64,000 nucleotides of DNA from Deinococcus aestuarii (GTDB taxonomy: Bacteria; Deinococcota; Deinococci; Deinococcales; Deinococcaceae). The stretch spans positions 56,255 to 120,254 of the forward strand of contig NZ_JAHKSN010000014.1 of assembly GCF_018863415.1 (NCBI RefSeq), written 5' to 3'. Of the stretch, positions 37,175-45,100 are shown one piece after another. Under the pieces are notes generated by a model. That model searched no databases. It saw nothing but the letters and a program-made list of their open reading frames with translations, and was not told the DNA's origin. Numbering within the stretch: the stretch's first letter is position 1; each line of letters begins with the position of its first letter. The position numbers were made by a program, and so were the translations under genes.

Positions 37175-37519
37175 CGCCCAGCGCCCGTACGTGCGCGAGG
37201 TCCACGACATGACAGGCCTGAGCGTCACGGTCAAGCAGGTGCGGTGTCAGGCGGACGGCCAGCCGCAGACGTGGGCGGACGTCTCGCGGGTGCGGCAGGG
37301 GGGGCTCTACCGGATCGGGCGCGTGGCATACAACGACGGCGCCAGGGCGGTCCTCGACCACGGCCAGGCCTTCCCCGTCACCCGCCGCGCCTACGAGCGG
37401 TACGTGCTGGGCGGGGAGGCCTTCAACGAGTGGGGCAGAACGCCCTGCTGGGCCTGTGGCGGACGCTGGGGATGCGCTTTCGCCTGGGCGGCGCCGAGTA
37501 CCGCTGCCGGGTGGACTGA
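37137..37519 (+). pseudogene. Small exported protein with a frameshift
   Basis: From GTG at 37137, six bases after AGGAGG, the frame opens PLALALLPGTADAQRPYV, which looks like a short signal peptide. It continues through TVKQVRCQADG and RRAYERYVLGGEAFNEW. At the run of four G at 37432-37435 the frame changes. With one more G the protein would continue QNALLGLWRTLGMRFRLGG and end at 37519. Without it the frame reads on to 37559 as unlikely sequence. Family unknown. The shift may be a real mutation or a sequencing error. Confidence 0.55.
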
Positions 37520-37553
37520 GCCCCGGGGCGCGTCCGGCCACTGGGGACGGGCC

Positions 37554-37592
37554 GCCTGACGGGGGCAGGACCTTCCCCCGCCAGGGTCAGGC
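37554..37592. terminator. Bidirectional terminator between convergent genes
   Basis: GCCTGAC / GTCAGGC arms enclose GGGGG / CCCCC. It overlaps the stop of the dioxygenase gene and follows the small exported protein gene. Confidence 0.6.
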
Positions 37593-38561
37593 CCTTTCCA
37601 GGACGAGGGGGCGGAGCCGGGCCTCGATCTCCGCGCGGCGCGGTTCGAGGAGGGGCGGCAGGGCGAGGCGCTCCCCCAGCGTTTCCAGATGTTCGTCGGT
37701 GGTGAAGCCGGGGCCGTCGGTGGCGAGTTCAATCACCAGACCATTCGGATCGCGGACGTAGACCGACTGGAAGTAGTGGCGGTCCACCGGCCCGCTGTTC
37801 GGATACCCCGCCTCCTCCAGGTGGGCGAGCCAGCCGCGCAACTCCGCCTCGTCCCGCACCCGCAGGGCGACGTGGTGGACGCCCCCCGCGCCGGGGCGGT
37901 GCCGGGGCAGGTCGTCCCGCCCGGTGACGTGCAAGTCGGCGTGCGGCCCGCCCTCCCCCATCCGGAAGACGTGGGTGGTGAACTCTCCCGTGGGGTACGT
38001 CCGCACCTCCCGCAGATTCAGGCCGCGCTCGAACAAGGCGCGGGTGGGCGCGAGGTCCGCCACCGTGAAGCCGCTGTAGCCCAGGCCCTGGGGCTGGAAG
38101 GCGGCGGGCACGTCCGTGAGCGGGTTGACCACGCCGCGCGGGCCCTCGCCCCCGTCGTCGATCAGGGAGAGCAGGGTGCCGTCGGGGTCCTCGAAGTCGA
38201 GGTGCAGGCGCCCGTCGCGGGGTACGGGGCCGCCGTGCGGGACGCCCCCGCGGGTCAGGCGATCCGCCCAGAAGGTCAGGGCCTCCGGGCCCGTCACGCG
38301 CAGGGTGGTGCGGGTGACGCTGTTCACGCCGCGGTGTTCACGCGCCGCGCGGGGGAAGTCGAAGAAGGTCACCTCCGTACCCGGGCTGCCCGCCCCGTCC
38401 GCGTAGAAGAGGTGGTACATGCGCGGGTCGTCCTGGTTGACGGTCCTCTTGACCAGGCGCAGGCCCAGCACGCGGGTGTAGAAGGCGTGGCCCCGCTCGG
38501 CCCGCGCCGTGAGAGCGCTGACGTGGTGAAGGCCGCTGAAGGGTGGAGGGGGCGCGGTCAT
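37587..38561 (-). CDS. Ring-cleaving dioxygenase, MhqO/glyoxalase type
   Basis: A 324-residue protein of two vicinal-oxygen-chelate (glyoxalase-like) halves. Likely metal ligands are His in GLHHVSALT at the N-terminus, His in GVHHVALRV in the second half and Glu in LVIELATDGPGF. Opening and size match MhqA/MhqO-type hydroquinone dioxygenases that open or detoxify quinols. It starts 19 bases after the hydrolase gene on the same strand, an arrangement seen in aromatic detoxification pairs. The ATG at 38561 directly opens the conserved region. Confidence 0.85.
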   Translation of the reverse strand: MTAPPPPFSGLHHVSALTARAERGHAFYTRVLGLRLVKRTVNQDDPRMYHLFYADGAGSPGTEVTFFDFPRAAREHRGVNSVTRTTLRVTGPEALTFWADRLTRGGVPHGGPVPRDGRLHLDFEDPDGTLLSLIDDGGEGPRGVVNPLTDVPAAFQPQGLGYSGFTVADLAPTRALFERGLNLREVRTYPTGEFTTHVFRMGEGGPHADLHVTGRDDLPRHRPGAGGVHHVALRVRDEAELRGWLAHLEEAGYPNSGPVDRHYFQSVYVRDPNGLVIELATDGPGFTTDEHLETLGERLALPPLLEPRRAEIEARLRPLVLERA

Positions 38562-38580
38562 GGGGCAAGGCTCCCGGGGG

Positions 38581-39597
38581 TCAGTTCGCTCCGGCCCGCC
38601 TGAGGAAAGCGTCGTAGGCGGAGATGAAGGGGCCGGGCTGCTCGAAGTACGCGAGGGCGCCCGTCTCGAAGCGGTCGAACGTCCAGTTGGGCCGCCTCTC
38701 CACGTTGCTCAGGTCGCCGAAGTCGGTGAAGCGGTCGCGCGTCCCGTAGGCCAGCCACACCGGCACCGTGAGCGCCTCGTACACCCGGTCGATGTCCGCG
38801 CTGAAGAGAAGGCCGCCGATAAAGGAGAAGGGCGCGTGGCGGGCGCCGGGCACGTGGGAGGTGGGGTAGTCGTAGCGCAGCAGCCCCTCGTCGACCGCCG
38901 CGGACGAGCCGAAGGTCAACCGCAGGAAGTAGCGCAGGCTGGGCGCGCTCGCCAGGGCGTCGTAGAAGGGCTGCGCCCAGAGGGGATTCTCGAAGGCGCG
39001 CTTGACGCCGGGGCGCCCCCGGGTGCTGCCGAACCCGCCGTAGAACTGCTCGTTCTTGCCGAAGCCGGTGGGCGTCACCAGCGTGACCGAGCGGAAGCGC
39101 TCCCGGCGCTCGGTCGCGGCGCGGGCCAGGAACTCGCCGCCCAGCGAGAGGGCCAGGGCGTCCACACGCTCCTCCCCGCTCTCCAGGGCGATCTCGTCGA
39201 GCACGTCGTGGAGGGCGTCGGTCATCAAACGGGGGGTATAGTCGCGGTCGCTGCGCCGGGAGAAGCCGAAGCCGGGGAGGTCGAGGGCGTACACCCGGCG
39301 GGAGGCGCGGTAGTGCTCGAACAGGGGCCGGACCTCGTAGGCGCTCGCGGCGGCGTTCACGCTGTGGACGAGCAGTAGGGGGGCACCGGACCCGGCCACG
39401 TACACGTTGACGGGTCCCGCGCGGCCGTCGAGGGTGCGCCGCTCGGCGTCCAGGGCGGGCGGCGGCGTCAGGTCGTGGGGAATGCGCAGGCGGCTGTAGA
39501 GGGTCCAGCCCAGCCACGCGACCAGGGGCAGGGCGGCCAGCCCGAGGGTCCGGCCCAGGGCCGCGGCGCGTCCGCGCTCCGTCTGGTGTGAGGTCAT
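38581..39597 (-). CDS. Membrane-anchored alpha/beta hydrolase
   Basis: A 338-residue hydrolase. One N-terminal transmembrane helix (TLGLAALPLVAWLGWTLY) tethers it to the membrane. The core has LLLVHSVNAAASAYEV (oxyanion region), the nucleophile in LALSLGGEF and a late AYGTRDRFTDFGD acidic loop; a typical late catalytic His is not evident. The ATG at 39597 lies five bases after TAGGCT on the minus strand, so the transcript is probably leaderless. Together with the ring-cleaving dioxygenase 19 bases downstream it could act on ring-cleavage products, though its membrane anchor suggests lipidic or extracellular substrates. Confidence 0.82.
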   Translation of the reverse strand: MTSHQTERGRAAALGRTLGLAALPLVAWLGWTLYSRLRIPHDLTPPPALDAERRTLDGRAGPVNVYVAGSGAPLLLVHSVNAAASAYEVRPLFEHYRASRRVYALDLPGFGFSRRSDRDYTPRLMTDALHDVLDEIALESGEERVDALALSLGGEFLARAATERRERFRSVTLVTPTGFGKNEQFYGGFGSTRGRPGVKRAFENPLWAQPFYDALASAPSLRYFLRLTFGSSAAVDEGLLRYDYPTSHVPGARHAPFSFIGGLLFSADIDRVYEALTVPVWLAYGTRDRFTDFGDLSNVERRPNWTFDRFETGALAYFEQPGPFISAYDAFLRRAGAN

Positions 39598-39602
39598 GGC
39601 CC

Positions 39603-39608
39603 AGCCTA
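39603..39608 (-). promoter_or_regulatory. Probable leaderless -10 box of the membrane hydrolase
   Basis: TAGGCT on the minus strand ends five bases before the ATG at 39597. Confidence 0.4.
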
Positions 39609-39723
39609 AGCGAGGAAGTTGCCGGAAGGACATGTGGGGCGCGAAAGCGGCTTGGGGAGAAGTTCACACCCATGCCGGGGCCGATCTTCGGGAGCGCCGA
39701 ACAATTCCCCCCGGCGGGAACGC

Positions 39724-39729
39724 TAGCCT
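39724..39729 (+). promoter_or_regulatory. Probable leaderless -10 box of the metallophosphoesterase
   Basis: TAGCCT ends six bases before the ATG at 39736. Confidence 0.45.
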
Positions 39730-39735
39730 GGGGGG

Positions 39736-40584
39736 ATGAAGCTGACCCGCAGGGCCTTTCTGACCGGGACGCTCGGTCTCGCGGCGGTGGGGACGGCGGG
39801 GGCCCAGGGCGCCGACCGGGCGCGGCTCCGGCACCAGTCGGCGGCGCTGCCCGGCCTCACCCGCCCGCTGCGGGTGGCCCAGCTCACCGACTTGCACTAC
39901 GGCCTCTACATCACGGCGGCCTCGGTGCGGGCGTGGGTGGACCTGACCTTGCAGGCCCGCCCGGACCTGATCGTGGTGACGGGCGACCTCCTCGACGCGG
40001 ACGTGGCGAAAGACGCCGGGCCGCTCCTCGCGGAGTTGAGCCGACTGCGCGCGCCGCTGGGCGTCTGGGGCGTGTGGGGCAACCACGACTACGGCTCTTT
40101 CGGCCGGTACGCCCGGCTGGGCCACAGCCCGCGGCGCGAGAACTGGCGCGAGCGCCGCGAGGGCTTCGCGGGCGCCCTGGCCGACGGCGGCCTGCGGGTG
40201 CTGAACAACGAGGGCGTGCAGGTGCGGGGCGACCTCTACCTGGCGGGCGTGGACGACCTCATGCAGGGCGAGCCGGACCTGGGCGCGGCGCTCGCCGGGG
40301 CCGGGACGGGCGCCACGCTGCTGCTGAGCCACAACCCCGACCTGCTGCCCGAGGTGCCCCGGTCGGTGGGCCTGACCCTGTGCGGCCACACCCACGGCGG
40401 GCAGGTGCGCTTGCCGCTGATCGGTGCCGTCACGACCGCCTCGCGCTACGGCCAGCGGTTCGCGCAGGGGTGGGTGGAGGGACCGGCGCGCGGCTTCGTG
40501 TCGCGCGGGCTGGGCATGACCGCCGTGCCGCTGCGGCTGAACTGCCCGGCGGAGGTGGTCGTCTTCGACCTGCGGCCCGCGTAG
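39736..40584 (+). CDS. Exported metallophosphoesterase (YkuE-like)
   Basis: A 282-residue calcineurin-like phosphoesterase. The N-terminus is a Tat-type signal (KLTRRAFLTGTLGLAAVG). Metal-binding motifs occur in order: TDLHYG (Asp52, His54), TGDLLD (Asp84), GNHDYG (Asn116, His117), LSHNPD and GHTHGG (about residues 217-222). YkuE-type members have been linked to lipid-phosphate or cell-envelope hydrolysis outside the membrane. It converges on the phospholipase D-like gene with a 12-base gap. Confidence 0.9.
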   Translation: MKLTRRAFLTGTLGLAAVGTAGAQGADRARLRHQSAALPGLTRPLRVAQLTDLHYGLYITAASVRAWVDLTLQARPDLIVVTGDLLDADVAKDAGPLLAELSRLRAPLGVWGVWGNHDYGSFGRYARLGHSPRRENWRERREGFAGALADGGLRVLNNEGVQVRGDLYLAGVDDLMQGEPDLGAALAGAGTGATLLLSHNPDLLPEVPRSVGLTLCGHTHGGQVRLPLIGAVTTASRYGQRFAQGWVEGPARGFVSRGLGMTAVPLRLNCPAEVVVFDLRPA

Positions 40585-40596
40585 GCTGCGGCCCCC

Positions 40597-43026
40597 TCAC
40601 CTCTTTCCCGCGCTCGCCTCCACCAGGAAGGGCGGCAGGGTCACGCCTTCCGCCCGCGCCCAGAAGCCGCCGTACATCCGGCGGAACTCGCGGGTCACGG
40701 CGGGGTCACCCGTGGCGAGGCTGTACTCGGCGAGCCCCAGCGGGCCCTGGGTCCACGAGGAGTAGTGCAGGTTCATGGAGCCGACGACGAGCATCCGGCC
40801 GTCGATCAGCGTGGCCTTGGCGTGCAGCCGGGTGGGGAACCAGCGGGCCTGGAAGCGGGAGGCGGGGATGCCGCGCCGCCCCATCTCACGCCGCAGGTAG
40901 GCCAGCGCGATGCGGTTCTCGATGCCGCTCAGCTCCTCGGGCGAGGTCATCAGGCGGACGGTCACGCCGCGCTCCAGCGCTTCCAGCAGGGCCGTCATCC
41001 AGGGCAGGCGGTCGCGCTCGGTGCAGAGGGTGGGGTTGAGCAGGGCGACGATGCACCCCACGTTCATGCTGAAGTTGACATGCAGCAGGTCCACGTGTTC
41101 CCGCGCGGCGTCCAGCAGGGCGGCGACCGCCTCATCGGCCTCCGGGAAGCCCTCGCGGCGGTAGAGGCTGAAGACCCGCGCCCCCCCGTCCGGCACGGCC
41201 CGGCGCACGGCGGGGCGCCCCTCGCGCTGGCCGGGAGCACCCAACCGGCACCCGGCGCGCGGCGAGTCGGGGTCCGGCGCCCCGGGACACTCCACCCGCT
41301 TGCTGCGCGTCCAGAGGTCTTCGAAGACGTTCACGCCCGATTGCGCCACCGGGCCGCGCACCACGAGCGCGAGGTCGAAGAGACCCACCCCCTTCCCCGA
41401 CGGGTGATCCACGGGATAGTGCCCGTAGCCGTAGTTGAAGCCCGCCGCCATGAGCGTCTCGCCGTCGATCACGAGCAGCTTGACGTGGCTGTGGGGAAAG
41501 GTCCCGGCGTAGTTGCCGAGCTGCACCCGCCAACCCGAGCGGGGGTCCGAGAGCGGCACGCCCGCCGCGAGCAGGTCACGCAGGGCGCCCCAGACCTCCG
41601 CTCCCCACTCGAAGGTGGAGACGACCGGGTAGTTCCCGAGGCTCAACCTCACGCTCAGGCCGTCCGGGTAGCGCCCGGGCTCGGCCTTCACCCGCGCGTA
41701 CAGGCGGGCCAGCGCGTGGGCCAGGGTCTCGCCCGGGTCCTGCGGGCCCTCGTCCCACTCCATCGTGGTGAAGAGGACCTCGCGGCGGGCGGTCAGGACC
41801 AGCGAGGCCACGTCGTCGAAGCCGCTGGCGCGGGGGGACGTCTCCCCGACTTCCCCGGGCAGGCCGGGACCGGGCATCCGCAGCAGGGGGAAGACCGTGT
41901 GGCGGCACGAGAGGTCCGGTTCCCCCTCCCGCGTCGTGACGCGCCAGACGGCCCGTTCCAGCGGGTCGCGGGGCTCGGGGCAGGCGGGCGGGTCCAGAGG
42001 GCGGGCGGCGCGCGGCGGGCCGGGGTCCACCGGGCGGGTCGTCACGAAGTCGCCCAGGGTTCGGGTCAATCCCGCCCCCGCGCCGAGGAGGAGCAGGGCC
42101 AGGGTCGCCACCACGTTCACCTGCACCCGGCTGGCGGCCTGCACGGGCACCGCCCGCCCCCCGGGACGCCGATTCCGGGCCACCAGCCCGCCCAGCGCCG
42201 CGCGCACGCCCATCCCCCAGCTCAGGTGCACGGTCGCCACGAGGAGCGCCACCGTCAGCAGAAAGCCCCAGCCACCCCGGCTCACGTCGCTCAGGCCCAG
42301 GCGGGAGAAGACCAGCCCGCAGATCGCCCCGCCCAGCCCCGCGCCGAGCAGCCCCGCCACGGCGGGCCGCCAGACCTGCCCGGCGCGCACGGTGAGCAGG
42401 CCCAGCAGGCCGCCCGAGAGCAGCCCGTACAGCCCCGAGACCGCCGCGAGCAGCACGCCGAGGTGGAGCTCCGGGCCGAACGCCCCCTCGCGGTACACCG
42501 CCGTCCCCACCAGGAGCAGCAGCGCCGGGATCAGGAGCAGGCCGCCCGAGACCCCCAGCGTGACGCCCACCCGGTACGGCCCGGCGCGGGGCGGCACGCC
42601 GACGGCCGCGAGCGGCAGCGCGGGGGCACTCAGCGCCCCGATCAGCGCGAAGCCCGCCGTGACGCTCACGCTCGCCGCCAATGTCCCCACGTAGGCGCGC
42701 AAGAAGACCTGGGCCTGCGGCAACGCCTCCATCACCGGCCCGATCAGGAGCCGGGCGACCAGGGCCGTGAACGTCACCCCGACGAGCGCGGCGAAGAGCA
42801 GCACCCGGCGGGGGTGACGGACCCGCCCCCCCGGCCCGGCGGCCCGCCACACCAGCCGGACGGTCAGCACCACCCCGGCCAGCGCCGCGAGCGAGGCGAG
42901 CAGCAGCGTCCGGCGCGGGAGCCTCGCCCGGTCCCTGGCCGCCAGCCACACGAGCAGCGCCGTAAAGGCCGTTCCCCCCAGCGCCGCGAGCGTCGCCAGC
43001 CACAGCCGCCGGTGGGGGCGTCCCAT
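40597..43026 (-). CDS. Phospholipase D-like protein with large N-terminal membrane domain
   Basis: An 809-residue protein. About residues 1-340 contain many hydrophobic helices separated by short basic loops. Residues 380-800 form a phospholipase D/cardiolipin-synthase-like pair of domains. The two HKD motifs are HSHVKLLVID (about residue 512) and LHAKATLIDGRMLVVGSMN (about residue 734). Both are intact, so a phosphatidyl transfer or phosphodiesterase activity is expected. The Cys-rich inserts (CPEP, SCRH, CPGA, LCTE) suggest that the catalytic part faces the oxidising side. Such a long membrane extension is unusual for the family. Cardiolipin or another lipid is the likely substrate. Confidence 0.82.
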   Translation of the reverse strand: MGRPHRRLWLATLAALGGTAFTALLVWLAARDRARLPRRTLLLASLAALAGVVLTVRLVWRAAGPGGRVRHPRRVLLFAALVGVTFTALVARLLIGPVMEALPQAQVFLRAYVGTLAASVSVTAGFALIGALSAPALPLAAVGVPPRAGPYRVGVTLGVSGGLLLIPALLLLVGTAVYREGAFGPELHLGVLLAAVSGLYGLLSGGLLGLLTVRAGQVWRPAVAGLLGAGLGGAICGLVFSRLGLSDVSRGGWGFLLTVALLVATVHLSWGMGVRAALGGLVARNRRPGGRAVPVQAASRVQVNVVATLALLLLGAGAGLTRTLGDFVTTRPVDPGPPRAARPLDPPACPEPRDPLERAVWRVTTREGEPDLSCRHTVFPLLRMPGPGLPGEVGETSPRASGFDDVASLVLTARREVLFTTMEWDEGPQDPGETLAHALARLYARVKAEPGRYPDGLSVRLSLGNYPVVSTFEWGAEVWGALRDLLAAGVPLSDPRSGWRVQLGNYAGTFPHSHVKLLVIDGETLMAAGFNYGYGHYPVDHPSGKGVGLFDLALVVRGPVAQSGVNVFEDLWTRSKRVECPGAPDPDSPRAGCRLGAPGQREGRPAVRRAVPDGGARVFSLYRREGFPEADEAVAALLDAAREHVDLLHVNFSMNVGCIVALLNPTLCTERDRLPWMTALLEALERGVTVRLMTSPEELSGIENRIALAYLRREMGRRGIPASRFQARWFPTRLHAKATLIDGRMLVVGSMNLHYSSWTQGPLGLAEYSLATGDPAVTREFRRMYGGFWARAEGVTLPPFLVEASAGKR

Positions 43027-43279
43027 ATGGGGCCGATCATGCCACAGCCTTCTCCTGCCGGAGCCTCCCGGCGGTGGGCCCGGGGGCCGGTCGGCCTCTC
43101 ACCCAGACGCCCGGGGGAGGAGGAACCGAAGACGCAACCCCGGCAGGACCCGGACGACTCCGGCCGGGTCAGGGTGGCCGACCTGGGGGGCGCGGCCCGT
43201 CGGGCTGTCCCCACTTCCCCGCTGTGGGTGGGGGACTTTCGGCGCCGTGGGTGCGCGCGTGCCCCCCGCCGCGCCGACC

Positions 43280-44428
43280 TCATTTCTCCTGTTTCTCTCT
43301 TCCCTCCGGCCCTCTTCTCTCCCCCTGTCCCCCGGGGGTCGGGTCCGCCAGCTCGCCGTGGATCAGGTCCTCGGTCTTCTGTTCCGACACGTCGGGTTGG
43401 CGGTCGAGGTAGAAGGTCTCGTAGACCGCCTTGATGATGATCAGGAAGGGCACGGTCAGAAAGGCGCCCACCAGCCCGAAGACGCTGCCGAAGAGCAGCA
43501 CCCCCACGGTGATGGAGAAGGGATGCATGTTGGCGGCGCTGCCCATCAGGAAGGGCACGATCAGGTTCCCCTCGACCTGTTGCAGCACGACGGCGTAGAT
43601 CGCCACGTAGAAGGCCAGTTGCGGATCGCCCAGCAGGGTAAAGAGGATGGGCGGAATGGCGGCGAGGACCGGGCCGATATTGGGAATGAGTTCCCCGAGC
43701 GCGCTGATGACCCCGAAGACCAGCCAGTTCTCGACGCCCAGCAGATACAGGCCGGCGGCCATGCCCACGCCGATGATCAGCATGACGAGCACCTGGGCCC
43801 GGCCCCAGGCTCCCATCTGACTCAGCACGGTCGCCAGCGCCTCCCGGGCCTGGGGGCGGTACCGCTGCGGGAGGGCGCCCAGCACGCCGTTGATCAGCGG
43901 CACCGGGCTGCTCAGCGCGAACAGCAGCGTGATAAAGGTGACCACCGCCAGGAACAGGAACGACGCCAGGGATCCCGTGACCGAGAGCAGCAGGGGAAAC
44001 AGGTTGGACAGCCACCCCGCCGCCCGCCGGGCCAGAGAGGCCAGGTCGATCTGCTGCACCAGGGCGGCAAGCTGGGGCGTGCGGTCCAGCCACTCTTGCA
44101 GGTAAGCCTCCAGTTGTGCGGCGTCGCTGGGCAGGCCCTGGAGCAGGTTGGCGAACTGCGCGACGATGGGCGGCACCGCCAGCCACACCAGCCCCACCAC
44201 CGCCCCCAGCACCAGCAGCACGGTGAGCACGGCGGCCACCCCGCGCGGCACCCACCGCTCGAAAAAGACCACCAACGGGTTCAGGGCCGTAGCCAGCAGC
44301 ACGGCCAGCGTCACCGCCAGCAGCGACGAACTGACCCGCGAGGAGAAGTTCAGCAGCAGCAGCACGCCGATGATGACCAGGGCGGTGGGCAGCAGGTTGA
44401 CGATTCGGACGGGAGGCGGTCTTTGCAT
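43280..44428 (-). CDS. AI-2E family transporter (PerM-like)
   Basis: A 382-residue membrane protein of the AI-2E/PerM exporter family. Two helices open it, a soluble loop region spans about 80-150, and further helices follow with the conserved VISALGELIPNIGPVLAAIPP, quoted here as ALGELIPNIGP and VLAAIPP. A hydrophilic Glu/Lys-rich tail of about 35 residues ends the protein. The start at 44428 follows GAAAGG. It is the last gene of a long minus-strand run; relatives include Na+/H+ antiporters as well as putative autoinducer exporters, so the substrate is open. Confidence 0.88.
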   Translation of the reverse strand: MQRPPPVRIVNLLPTALVIIGVLLLLNFSSRVSSSLLAVTLAVLLATALNPLVVFFERWVPRGVAAVLTVLLVLGAVVGLVWLAVPPIVAQFANLLQGLPSDAAQLEAYLQEWLDRTPQLAALVQQIDLASLARRAAGWLSNLFPLLLSVTGSLASFLFLAVVTFITLLFALSSPVPLINGVLGALPQRYRPQAREALATVLSQMGAWGRAQVLVMLIIGVGMAAGLYLLGVENWLVFGVISALGELIPNIGPVLAAIPPILFTLLGDPQLAFYVAIYAVVLQQVEGNLIVPFLMGSAANMHPFSITVGVLLFGSVFGLVGAFLTVPFLIIIKAVYETFYLDRQPDVSEQKTEDLIHGELADPTPGGQGERRGPEGREKQEK

Positions 44429-44496
44429 GGGTCAGGGCCTTTCGGGGCAAGGGTGGGATGGGGAGGACGGGGAGAGGCAGGGAGAACTTCTCTCCC

Positions 44497-45084
44497 CTAC
44501 TCCAGCCTGATCCGCACCGTCTGCACCCCGTCCTCCACCTTGACCTCCAGCACGCGCGGCTCACTCTCTTTGGGAATCGCGCTGACGCTCCCATTGCGCT
44601 CCAGGTAGGCGAGCTTGATCCCGGAAGGGTCCGTCTCCTGGGCTTGCAGCCGCAGCGCCTGTTCGAGGTCACCTTCGGAGATGCCGCTTTTCCGCAACCC
44701 ATCCTGATGAAGTTCCCCGTTCCGGATCAGCAACACCGGGTTGCCCTTCAGAAGGGGACCCAGCCAGTCAAGGTGGTAGGACAGCCTGTTCAGCGACCAG
44801 TGGAGCCCGACCAACACCAGCCCGGCCCCCAGGGTGGGAAAGAGCGGCGCCGAGGAATTGATCGCGCGGCTCATCACCGAGCCGAGCATGATGCCGATGA
44901 TCACGTCGAAGGCCGACGCCTGGGCCAGAAAGCGTTTGTTGCCGATGCGCACCAGAAACAGCGAGAAGGCGTAGATCAGGAGCGTCCGCAGGGCCATCGC
45001 GAAGCCCCCCACGTCTCCCACGTCGCGGTTGTATTCGAGAAACCTCTCGATCTGCACGGCCCATTGCTGAAGCTCTTGAAACAT
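44497..45084 (-). CDS. DUF421 membrane protein (YetF-like)
   Basis: A 195-residue protein with three N-terminal helices, the family motif RIGNKRFLAQASAFDVIIGIM and a C-terminal soluble YetF-type domain (LLIRNGELHQDGLRKSGI, then LRLQAQE). The ATG at 45084 follows GAGGAGACCGC, 16 bases after the SulP stop, so it is in the same operon. DUF421 proteins have no firmly established role; they are common in envelope-stress operons. Confidence 0.9.
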   Translation of the reverse strand: MFQELQQWAVQIERFLEYNRDVGDVGGFAMALRTLLIYAFSLFLVRIGNKRFLAQASAFDVIIGIMLGSVMSRAINSSAPLFPTLGAGLVLVGLHWSLNRLSYHLDWLGPLLKGNPVLLIRNGELHQDGLRKSGISEGDLEQALRLQAQETDPSGIKLAYLERNGSVSAIPKESEPRVLEVKVEDGVQTVRIRLE

Positions 45085-45100
45085 GCGGTCTCCTCGTCCC

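Noticed and set aside
36319..37212. Alternative plus-strand frame over the acyl-CoA ligase remnant
   Set aside because: No motif; the other frame contains the P-loop, GGEN and catalytic Lys motifs in correct order.
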